NCBI GenBank assembly: GCA_007922305.1
Contig: ML677358.1
Span: 14,738,913-14,802,912 of the forward strand
Origin: Dermatemys mawii
Lineage: Eukaryota > Chordata > Testudines > Dermatemydidae
Length of the DNA: 64,000 nt
Reading direction: 5' to 3'
Shown: positions 34,301 to 46,300 of the stretch, one piece after another
How positions within the stretch are numbered: the stretch's first letter is position 1
Layout of the letters: the number at the start of each line of letters is the position of its first letter
Made by a program: the position numbers and the translations under genes
The notes under the pieces: generated by a model
What the model saw: only the letters and a program-made list of their open reading frames with translations
Told to the model about the DNA's origin: nothing
Database searches by the model: none

Positions 34301-37300
34301 GCCCCACTTGCCCACCCACCCCCACCTGCATTTTAACTTAAAACTTCCCAGAGACCCTTCAGCTGCCTCTCCCCACCCGTGTCATGCAAGGGATGAGAAT
34401 GACACAGATGCCTAGGCTGACATGGATGGAGGGGGGAATGAATCGCTTTAGGGGTGGGGAGAGAGTTGGGGGAGATTCTGAGGCTGGTGAAAGGAGAGTG
34501 CACTAAAAGGGCTGGGGATACCCGAGTAGCCCACGTGCTGCTCCCTCCAAACACCCATTCACCTCCGAGACATTTCAGAAGAACTCCACAATCCATGCTG
34601 GCCGGAAAACGGTTCACCCACAATAGTCTGTGTGTAGCGCTCACGTGCATACACAGCATCCGCCCACAAGCCAACTGCATGACCCATGCTGACCCCTAGC
34701 AGGTACCTTCTGCTCGTACTGCTGCTTCATGGACCTGAAGTGCTGGTCCCATTGCTTGTTCACCTCCAGCAGCTACGGGGAGAAAGACACAGAGTTAACT
34801 GGGGCACGGACCCCCCTCACCCCCAAGTGGGGCACACAGGCGTTTGCAGCCTACCTGTCTCCCACCCCCAAGCGTTGTCTCTCTCTCTGTGTGAGCAGAG
34901 CGCCCAAGCAGAACCCAGTTCTTCTCCCGCTAGCCAGGCTCGCGCTCTTCGAAGCTGAGCTGAACCAGGGTTTGTAAAAACTTCATGCTCAGTAAAAGTC
35001 ACCTAAGCAACTAGCATCTCCAGCAGGAGACAGTAGGAACGTCACAGACGAGCAGGAGGCAGGCCAGCTCCGCCAGTGCACCTCAGTTTGACCCACAGCC
35101 CCCCGCTACCCCCCAGCTCCACCAGTGCACCTCAGTCTGACCCACAGCCCCCCGCTACCCCCCAGTGCACCTCAGTCTGACCCACAGCCCCCCGCTACCC
35201 CCCAGCTCCGCCAGTGCACCTCAGTCTGACCCACAGCCCCCTGCTACCCCCCAGCTCCGCCAGTGCACCTCAGTCTGACCCACAGCCCCCCGCTACCCCC
35301 CAGCTCCGCCAGTGCACCTGTCTGACCCACAGCCCCCTGTTCCTCTCCTAGTCCCGCGCCTGTCCTGAGCAGACACGGCCCGTGATGCCGAGAGCGGGAC
35401 TGCTTTGTACATTAGGACTGGGCTGCCCGACTCATTCTTGGTGCGAGCCAGGCCTGGCACACCTTGGGGGGGAAGGCGAAGGTGCTAAGCTGACAGCCCC
35501 TGTCCAGGCCGTGGGGCTCCACAGCGGGCCCAGCTCACCTCATTGCGCTGATGCTCGAGGATCTTCACCTTCTTCTCACTTGCCCCAGGCACGGCCTTGT
35601 CCGATGCCTTCTCTGCCAGCGCCCCACTCTGAAGACAGCACAACCAGAAACCCTCAGGACTTTCCTGGCAGCTGGGATAGACACCCCACAGCCGGGGAGC
35701 AGGAGCAGAGTCCTGTGTCCAGCAGCTGCCTGGCCCACCTTCCCCAGCTGTCCCCGGCCTCCCCAGCAACCGGAGCACACAGCTCGTGCTGTCTCTCATG
35801 GCGATGACCGTCAGCCCCGCATGGCGGGGACAGAACCCACCCCCCTGACTCACTGACACCAGCCTTGCACTGGTGGTCTCCCTGGTGGTCACCAACGTGA
35901 ACTCGCAGCCCAGGAAGAGTCCACTGGCCTGTCCCCACAATCCCTCAAGTCTGGCCACCACTTACCACCCCCCAGCGGCCACTCGAGCAAGTGCAGGCCG
36001 GGGAAATGGGGTGGTGGGGAGGGGAAGGACTTTAGATGTCGTTAATGTCAGGAATTGCTTTTCGGACCCCAGAAGGCCAGAGTCCAGCACAGGGCCACCT
36101 AGTGTCTGCCTTAGTCCTTTCCCCACTGGGAAAGGTCCATCTCCCCCACTTTGGGAAGCGGATGTGGTGGGAGCAGCCAGCCATCTGCCTACAAAGGCAG
36201 GGGACACCTTCTAGTGCAGGGGCCGGCAACCGTTCAGATCTGATGTGCCAAGTCTTCATCTATTGACTCTCATGTAAGGTTTCACATGCCAGTGATACAT
36301 TTTATATTTACGGGGCCGGCGGACTGAACCCCAGGCCAGCAGTAGGTTGAGCGGGGCCGGCGGCTGGGACCCCGACTGGCAGGGGGCCAGCGGACAGAAC
36401 CCCAGGCCAGCAGGGGACTGAGTGGGGCTGGCGGCTGGGACCTCGACTGGCAGGGGGCCGGTGGAGGGAACCCCAGACTGGCAGCAGAGTGCCACTGAAC
36501 TCGGGTGCCATAGGTTGCCGACCCCTGTTCCAGTTCAAGGGAGATCAGCCTCCAGCTTTAGCTCCTGCTGCTTTACTGCCTCCATCCCATTCCCCCTGGC
36601 ACGGGAATCCTCCGCTTGCTCCTGTTGCTGGTCTGATGAAGCCATCACCCGCCCTCCCAGCTGCACCAGGTTTTCAAGGGAACGGTTAACGAGCTTCACC
36701 ACCTCCTGCGGCGTAAGTAGCATCCTGCCCACTGTACGGAGTGGGGTCCGCACCCCAGCTCAGTGGCAAAGCCCTGGTCGCCATTTCGGTGCCTTGGCCC
36801 AAGGCCACTCCTCCCCTTACAATGACATGCTCCTTTCCTGCCTAACCCTTGGCGATGGGAGCGGGGAGCAGCAACGCTCTGCTGTTTTGGACTTCCCGCC
36901 GCAGCTGTGTTTGCTCATAGTCGGCACTGACCCAGGGCTGCAGGGAGCACGGCAGAATCACTCCTAGCTCTGCCATAGCTTTATGTCCCTCCCTCCAAAA
37001 TAAGCCTTTTAAAGAAACAAATACTTGCACTTGTTCCAAGCTTAGGGCCTATTCACCCACCCTGGAGCCCTCCTTCTACAGAGGGGTGACTGCTGGAGTC
37101 AGGGGCACCACCCCAGCAACACAGGGGTCAATGGGAAGAATTGGGCCCTGGAAGTTTAAAAGTATCAGCCAATGAAGGGTTAAGAGGGGGGAGTGTCAAG
37201 AGGGCTTCCAGGCACACTCCACGATCTGCATTTGGGACTCCATTCCAAGGAGCGATATGGGTACAGTTACAAAGGGTGGGAGCTATCCTTGTGGCGTGGG

Positions 37301-40300
37301 AGCTGTCCCGGGAATTGGGAAAAGTAAGAGTCTTGGCTGCTCCTACCTGCTGCTGGCCAGCGCTCTCCACACGGTCCCCTTTCACGCCCACCTTGTTGCT
37401 CATCATCACCATCTTCCTCAGCTCCAGGTTCTCACACCTTTGCGGCAGGAAGAGCACAACAAACATGCAGATTGAGAGACCCTCGAGGATTCATACAGCA
37501 CCCAGCATTGGAAGAAGTTAACAATCAGGGCCGGAGAGATGTCGAATTCCATCTGATCCACTCCGCCGCCCACGCGACTTGTCCCATCGACATCCCTCCT
37601 GCTCTCACCTAAGCTTCTCCGTAGCCTGGTTCCTCTGCTCCAAATCCTTCTCCAGTTTTGTCCGCAGGTCCTCGTTCTCGTTACGCAGCTGCTCACACAG
37701 TGTCTGCCAGAGGGACACCAGTGGCTTTAGGCTCATGCTTCATGCAGCCCCCTGGACATACAGCGAAAGGGCAATCCAGCAACAGAACCCCCTTAGTTTA
37801 ACAAGGCCAGGATCCCACCCAGCACGCTGATGGCCACCTGGGCTCTGTGCCCAGGCCTCTCCTCCACTAATGCTACTGGTGGGGAGAAGCGCACATACAC
37901 CTCTCCCTTGGGCACTACACATCTCACTCCCATGGGTGGTCCTAAAGCGGCCAACCCTACTAGGGACCATAGGAACCGAACCAATGGTCCAGCTAACCCA
38001 GCATCTGCCATCAGTGCTTTGAAGGAACATGTAAGTCATTCTATGTCCAATAATGAGCAATTACACAATCTAGCTGCCCACGGGGGAAGGATTTTCCCCT
38101 CACCCCCAGCACTTAGTGCTCAGTTCATGGCCAGAAGTGAGAGGGAAGTGACGAAAGGATGCTGGACACAGACAAGCCCGCAGTTCTCACACACACGCAG
38201 ATAGCAGGGGGAGGTGGGAACGTGAGGACACAGAAGAAAAGATTAAAAGAAGGGACTGGTGTGGGGGAGGAGGGAGAAATGAGAAGAGGAAAAAGGGGAG
38301 CGTGGACAAAGCAGCTAGGCAGCACTCCTTTGCAGAGGTCCCTGCGAGATTTACAGTGTGTGGGGAGGCCCAAAAGCAAGTTTCCTAGGCACCCCTGAGA
38401 GAGAGAGAGACCCCACAGGCCTCTCTGCTGCTTGCTACCTGCAGAACTGACGTCCTCTGCTCGTTCTTGTGCACTTTGGAGGCCAGGCGGTTAAACTCCA
38501 GGGCCATGCGCCCCAGGTGAGCCAGGACCTGGTTCTTGTCCGGCTCCTCGGCAAAGACACTCAGGGTGCTCTCCAGTCGCTGCAGGTGCAGCATCAGGTT
38601 AGCGTCCTCGTTCTGCAGCTCTGCGTCCTGGGAGAGGAATGGCAGTCGGTCAGAGAGGTCGGCCCGGCCCGTGGAGCTGAGGGACAGCAGGGCCGTGCAA
38701 GGGAGGAGATGGCCAGCCACTCGGGCAGTCACACACCTCAAGCTCTCTTGGCAGCCAGGGCTCTCGAGCGCAGAGTTAGCCCCACCATGGCCCTGCCAGG
38801 CAAGCACTCCCTAACAAAGCACTTGGTTAAAGGGGAGCGAAGGTAGCTGAGCAAGTACTTTGTACCCTTGCAGCAGGTAGCAGATAGCAGCCAGACTCTG
38901 AGAACGAGCTCTCCTCCTCCCGCTGAGCAGAAAACGAACATGGGGCCAACTTAGACCCCTAAACAGAACTCAAACTGGGCATCAACACAGCCCGGGGGAT
39001 TTCCTGGGGTTCACCCCGGGGTCCTCCTCCCTAGACCCAATTCTCACTTCTCCCTGCTGACAGAACAAGGTCTCCCATCGCAGTAGACTCTGAGCTTCCA
39101 GTGCCCTCTAGTGGCTCCTGTGTCTCTAGACAGCGGTGCCCTTCTACATCCCAAAAGACATTACAATAAAACCCAAGTGGCTACTAGAGTTCAAGGATCT
39201 CTCGGCTTCTCTCTCTATTGCCCATCCCACACAGGCAATGCTGGCAAGCGCCAGTCCCATCCTGCCCTCAATGGCCAGCCAGAGCCCAGAACATCCAGAA
39301 CGCACCCGTGACCTGCCAGTGAGATATGAACCAGCCCAGTGCAGGTTTTCCCCCACAGGAGTGTCCATTCAAGGACAGTCCCCTCCAAGAAGACATACTG
39401 TGAGTAGCTGAGATAACAGAGAATCTTGGAGCGTTGGAAAGTGCGCCCAGACGACTCAGCACACACCCTGCTCTGGCTGTGGGCGCCAATCCAATGTCAG
39501 AGTCCAGGGAAACTAGGAACCTGGATTCTTCACTGTTCAGCTTCTTGGGGGACCGGTAAGCAAAGGGGCCCTAATGGGCAGCGACTCCCCTCGCCCCCAC
39601 CTCGCTGGGAAGTGCCAGAAGGTGCCGCTTCTGAGCTACACACTGGAACAAGTTCAGCTGGTGCTACCTGGTACCATAGGGGAGCTGAACCCCCCAGATC
39701 CGCTCCAGCCTTGCTCAGAACTTGTCTCATCCGTTTCCTCTCTTCCCACTGCGGGGGCCAGGCCCTTCTCCGCTGCAGCTCCTGGTATCTGGGCCGGCCT
39801 TCCTGCAGCCCTCCACTGCTTCTCCAAGCTCAGCTGGGGGCAGCTCCCTGTCTTGCCTCTATCCCGTAATTCCTCTCTTCCGCCGGGCTGTGTCTCAGTG
39901 GTTGTCCCGCTCCCAGTAGCTCCAGGTCCCATGACAGACGCTCGCCGAGATTGGACTGTATTTATCGCGGCCGGGCACACCTGCCGGCGTGCGTCACCCC
40001 GCACCCTCGCTTACTTACGCACACGCTGACAGAACTCCCGGCTGTACCGTTCGGTTACTGAGCCCTGACTTGCCCTAAGCTATTGCAGGTGTTTTACTGT
40101 TTGGTTACCTAGGAGACCGAAGACACTTTCTGGAGCCATGACTCCCAAGAGGGAACAGGTCTCGCCCTGCGTGCCACAGGGCCGGTCCACCAAGAATGGG
40201 GCCTGCCCCGGCAGGACTGCAGGCTCCTCCCGTGCCTCATCTTGTGAGCCTTTCACCTGCTGGGAGCCTGGCACCGCTCCCCGGGCTGCCTGACTCACGC

Positions 40301-43300
40301 CCCACACCCCCGTCCTTTTGCCCCCATGGCCCAGGGAAACCCCAGAGTTGCAGGAGTCCGTATCCACCTCTCACGTGTCCCGTGGCTGACTCATAAAGGG
40401 GAACGCGAAAAAGAAACATCCCCCCCACTCCACAAACCACAGGCCATCCTCAGCCCTGGGGCTTTCTGGCCCCATCAGCTTTTATCACCGTTAGCAATGC
40501 TGCTACGGAGGGTATCCTGTCCGAGCACACCGCGCCTGGCTCGCACGCAGGCCCAGCCAGGCAGCATCCGGGTCAGCTTTAAAGCCCCCCTGACAGCGAG
40601 AAGAGCCAAGAGAAAACTGACTAAGTTACTTGAGCTAACTCCATTCCCAGCGTTTGCCAGGGGGACCTGCTATAGATAGGAGGGGAGCAGGGATGGCTCG
40701 GGGTGGGAGAGCTTCCTGCTATTCCAGCCCCAGCCCCAACTAGCAAAGGGAATGACAATTTAACACGCTTCTGACTTTGCATCACCCACCCCCACCCCCA
40801 CGTGTCTGCCACACATACGCCCAGCTGCCCTCTCGCCTGTCCCTGGTTTCTCTCTACATGCACGGGTTGCACTGGTTTCTCTTAAAACTGGGTGAGTTTC
40901 CCCTGTGGGGTTTAAATGGGTTGAGCTGGCACCTCTGTACGGACAGGTGGAAACCGGACAGATAGAAGCCGATTTCAGAGCATCTACACACAAAGCTGCA
41001 CTGGATTAAACAAACCGCTATTAATGTCACATGCTTTAGTGAAACTGGTGCAAATGTGCGCATGGGCGTGTCCCAGTGGAGCAGCTGGTGTTTCTGGGAC
41101 CTGGCACGGGGGCTGTTTTTATCCAAGAAGCAGCCACTCTCTTTACCATCCTATTTCCCTCTCCTTCCCCAGACACTGCCCAACGCAGACACAACGGTTG
41201 GGCCCAGAGCACAGCGTGCAGCGACTCGCTCCACCGCAGTGCTGGCAGGACAGGAAGGATTCCCCCGCTTCAGGTGTGCTCCCCGCAGAATAGCCGCGGG
41301 GCAAGGCCAGGCTCTGGGAACCAAAACACCCCAGGGCTGGGTACAGGCAGTAAGTGGACACTAGGGGGCAAGTGCCCCCTTCCTCAGCAGCTCAGCTCCT
41401 CCCACTTCGGACAGCCCTAGTCTGAATCAGCCTGGATGTTCCCCCTCCTACTAGTGCGGCCTGCAGACAGAATCCCAGAAAAACACAGGGGGGAGAGGGG
41501 CAGGGAGACAGTGACTGGCAATGTTCTCAAAGGATGCGCTCCCCTTACACCTGCAGATTTGTTCCAGGACTCCTGTCAGGGATCCAGACAAGCCTGCCAC
41601 AGTCCAGCTGAGTGCAGGTCAGTCGGGACTCTGCCCTCCCAGCTCTGCTGGGCCAACAGTAGGCACCTGATCAGCAGAGCCTACTAGCCATGCTGAGTCC
41701 TATGGTGGTTTTTCTAGATGTATTCAATGATGGATTAATGACTGAGAATAGTTGCTCAGATATATTATGGTGCCAGTGGTATATAAATACAGATTCTGTT
41801 GTAAAAGTACCGGCCAAGAATGTCAAAGTCCTGCTGTGTCCTTGGTAGCTCCCTGGCTTGACTTTTTTTTCTTTCCTCAAGGAGCCTAATTTTATGCACT
41901 GCAGGGTCTGACCAAAGTCCCATTGTAGTAAGGGGAAAGAAATCTAGTTGCTTTGGATTATCAAAACTAAGAACTCCCTAAACTCATGTTCCCTCATATT
42001 TGCAAGCTTCGCTCTCCTGGATAGTGCTGCATTTTCCATCCAGTGAAACCTTTTAAAAGTTAACTCAAGACCAATATACCTGGGGCAAAACAATTTTGCT
42101 TACTTATGTTCTTTTATAGGGATAGTTAACAGGGGGTCAAGAGGATCCTAAATAGGCCAGCGTGGGTGCAAAAATCCCATCAATGTGTGTGGGGCAGGGG
42201 AGCAGTGTGGGGTGAGGGTGTAGAATAGCCCAGCGATTGTCAGGTTGCGCAGAGACTGAAAGGGTTACGAAACGTGCAGCACCAGATTGCACCAATGCCT
42301 GCGTCACTCGGGACTTTACAGCCCCTTTCTTCAGCCCCGAGGCGCCCGGTTTCCCAGGCTCATGGGCTGCCCTCCTGGCTGAACGCCCAGCTGCACAGCG
42401 CCTACCCAGAGGGAAGTCACCAGCACCAGTCTATTTGCATAGGTGGCGAGAAGGCCCTTCTGTAGCAGCCTCACGCTTTCCCCTTCTGATCTTTCTGACC
42501 GTGTCCTGGGAAACGGGCCAACGGAAGCAATCGTGCGCCGGTTCCTGTGTGCGTGCCACAGCTCTTGTGCATCGTGGCAGGGACTGAAATGGGGTGAGGA
42601 CGACAGGGAAGTGGGCGCAGGGGGAATTTGCTCCTCTGGGCTTGCTACTCACCTAGGCAAGCTGGGAATCAGCACTCTAGCCCTCGCTACTGCCCCTGTT
42701 CGTCCACCACCTACCCAGCCTCCATTCCCATTTTCAGGAAGCGCAAACTCTGTCGGTGCAGGGGAAAGCAGAACAAACGGCCTTGCCCATCGCACCCAGT
42801 CCCCACCGCCTGCCTGTGGACATGCTGTGCCCCCGCTGTGCGCTAATAGCCCTGTCTCGAGGCCCAAACGAGCTTCCCCCCAGGGCACTGAGCTGGCAGG
42901 ATAACTCACCGACTTCCTGCTCTTGTCCTCAGCAGATACAATTTCGAACTCTGATGAGGACCCCTGCGAAGGGAAAGAGGGGCGTCAGGACCTCACCTTG
43001 GGAAAGCAAATTCTGCTGTGCTCCATCACAGCAAAGGAAGGACGGATATTATGGGGGCAGAAGAGAAGGGAGACATTTCCCCATTCCGCCAGCTAGCTTA
43101 AGGCCATTTGCACTAGTGCAAAACAGGGATGGTTTGGGCCAGCAGGTCAGCTCTTTAAGATGCTCTGTGCATTGTAAACATGATCCTCCAGGTTTGGGAA
43201 TTAGAATCCAGTGATGGGGCACCTAGGACAGACAGGTTTCCCCACAAACAGAGAGTAAGTCCTGTGTCTACAGGAGTCAGAGGTGGGATGGAAGCCCTTG

Positions 43301-46300
43301 AAGGGAAAGCGAATGGGTGTAGATAACATAGCTGGCACTACAGTCTAGTGCTATAATCCAGAGCAGCTGTTGCAATTACACTCTAGTCTAAAGACTCACA
43401 GTCCATTCCGTCACCGACATGCGAAACCAAACAGGGGACCCACCCCAGTCAGGCAGGAATAGCCCCTTCCAGCATGTCTGTTTTCTTAAGTCTCGGAGTA
43501 TTTTTTAAAAAAATTGCCTGATCATTTCAGGGCCTGGGCTGCTAAGGGTTAAAGGACAAATGCCCCCCTTTCATCAGACTTACAGTGGATGGAGGCTTCT
43601 GAGTTTCTGTACCCTGCTCCTTCTCAGCATTGCCTGGCCCCCCGGGGGACAGGTGGGGCTGTGGATCGCTTCCTGTAAAAGGAAGAGGACACCACATTCA
43701 GCTGTGAATGTTTCAGAGCTTGCCGTGGTAATCGGGACAGCAGTGAAGAGGCAGAGACCACACAGGCTAAGAAGTGAGAGACAACAATGACGTCCAGCTA
43801 GTGGGACACAACACAAACCAACAACCTGTTCCCTGGAGGGGAAAGGGAATTCAGGCTGCCACTGGGTGAAATTCTGCACAGGCAACAAATGTTACTCAAC
43901 TGGCCCCTCTCCGATCTCTTCCCCCAGGTACAGAACAACAGAGTCTCATAACATCAACAGGCTGCAGAGAGACGTCAGAGTGTGACTAGTTTCCTCCCAT
44001 CTAAATCAACAGCAACAGACTAACAGGCCCCAAGGAACGGCTTCCAGGGCTAAGCACCACACCTGTACACCCCTCTCCTTTCTCTTTACACTGGCCAGCG
44101 GCTGCTCTGTAGGGAAGTGGCCCAGGTACTGTCAGACTGTGCATATTAACTCCCAGGTTGTCCTGAAAGATCAGGTCAGGGCTTAGATGTGCAGCTCATT
44201 AAGTCTCCTCAGCCAGGCCTTGTGAGCAGACAAACAATAACAACCCTCACACAGGCCTTGCCCATTCATGGATATAGTTTGGGGGTGGGGGCAGGGCAGC
44301 ATTACCTCCCCCCAAACTGAAAGCCTCAGGCAATGCGGAATTTTCCCCCCACCCCATTGACCTGACTGGAGCTTCTGCCTCCCAATATAGAAGTCAAACT
44401 ACACCTATGAGGAAATTCACAAAGACTCCTCTTGGGTCTAACACTAGCTCAGCTGAACGTGTGGGAGCCCTGGTGTAGACGACTCTTCAGCAGCCACAGC
44501 CATTTTGAATCGCTCCTTCCATCAGACTTGCTTTAAGCAGCTTTACCTAAAAAAATGGTTCGAGAAACAGGCTTGGCTGCAGGAGGCTTGTCTACAGTAC
44601 TCACTGGTTCTGCAGGGAAGGAATTTTTGACCAACAAGTGTAACTCCCACTCTTATTAAGCACACCAGGGGAGCTTTGACGTCCACAAAAATCAGACAGG
44701 ACCTCAGGTTTTCATGATGCACAAACTACACCAGCACTCAACGTATTGTCCTCAGAAGGGAGCAGGAGCTGGAGAAGGCAGACTAGCTGCAGGCAAATCT
44801 CAATATAAAAGAAGGGCAGCAGCCAGCTCTTTTCATTAGGACATTTAACTTTGTCTTCACTTTTAATTGGCCATTCCACAGCTCAGGAATCACTTCCTTG
44901 CAAGAAGGTAGAGTGCAGCCTTTTGGCATACAGGACTCCTGGACCATGGGGCACCAACAGTCTGCATAGCCATTTTAAAATGCTGCCAGAGGCTGTTACA
45001 TTAAGAACATAAGAACAGCCAGACTGGGTCAGACCCAAGATCCATCTAGCCCAGTATCCTGTCTTCTGACGGTGGCCACTGCCAGGTGCCCCAGAGGGAA
45101 TGAACAGAACAGGGAATCATCAAGTTATCTATTCCCTGTCCCCTACTCCCAGCTTCTGACCAACACAGGCTAGGCACACCATCCTAACGTACGTGCATTA
45201 GGGAAGGTTAACGGGCAGGCCAGGTGCGACTTGCCAAACTTGCTCTGACCTTCTCTTCCTATGAATGCAGAGCAGTTGTTGCAACTACATGCTAGTCTAA
45301 AGACACAGACTTGCAAGCCATTCTATCACTGATGTGGGAAACAAGGACATGCCACAGGCCATGCAACTCGCTGGGGAAATCAGGGTCAGAGGAGAAAGAT
45401 CAAATAACCACTCCTCCCTTATACACACACTCACGTAAAGTTCTATAGAAAAACAGGAGGAAAAAAACATTATGAAACCCGGCCACGTATGAATCTGCTC
45501 AGACAAATACATTATGTCCTCTTCCCGAATCTGGACTGCATGGCCCTCCTGGGTGAGCCTCCCACCTTCATACCTGTTATTTCAGGCAGTTTGTCGAAAG
45601 AGGAAGACGACTTCAGCATCTCATTATCCTTCACGAGGTCTTCCACCTTCTGCCGCAGCTTTGATGCTTCCATCTGGGACTCTTCCAGCAGCTCTCCTGG
45701 TGTATAGAGTAAAGAGAGGAGTGGGCATTTCCTAGGAGCAACACCCCTTCGCTAGTATACACTCGCCATGTCCCAGAGGCCAGTTCCCCACACCGGCCTG
45801 CACAAACCCCGTCCCCCACTTCCATTTCACGACCAGAAGAAATGGAAGTGTCCCACATGGCTGCCTTCACCCAGAAATAATTCTTTCCAAGGAAATAATC
45901 CCACACTTGAACTACAGTTGTTACTTCTCTGCCACAGAGGGACTCTAGCATAGAAATATCAGGGACAGCACATCTTACAGGGGAGATTTTAAATTTCATA
46001 CATCTTCCCCAGTTTTCAAAAGTTCTGATCTTAAGCCAGAGAGGACCTCACCTTGGGCCACCCTGTAATCTCCAGTGGGTAATACAACAAGATCTAATAT
46101 TTCCCCACACTCAAGCATCTTGTCAGGCATCTCGGAATGGTGCATCCCAGTCTTCTGCTGCCTGTGAACTCTAAGACGTTACTGGTACAGCTACACTCCA
46201 GTGCCAATGCAGCACCGGAGTGGAGTCACTTCCTTCATTGATGAAGGAATTCTGTCATCTTAACTGTGTCTACACCTGGTGTTGGGTTGACCAAACTCCG

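Larger units (their letters stand above)
28378..38438 (-). other. TNIP1: TNIP1 3' introns (between coding exons 5 and 16)
   Basis: Introns range from about 0.2 to 1.9 kb. Longer ones hold the SINE at 28480-28670, the minisatellite at 35066-35332, an hAT at 36217-36527 and a CTCF-like motif at 36093-36107. No nested gene was seen. Confidence 0.8.
38628..42909 (-). other. TNIP1: TNIP1 intron between coding exons 4 and 5
   Basis: 4.3 kb. It contains two CTCF-like motifs and a CpG-richer segment near 39950-40050. No additional exon was recognised. The protein is slightly shorter than human around this junction. Confidence 0.75.

Noticed and set aside
35066..35332. Possible CRISPR-like array
   Set aside because: Units are directly contiguous without unique spacers, in a vertebrate intron. 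It is a minisatellite.
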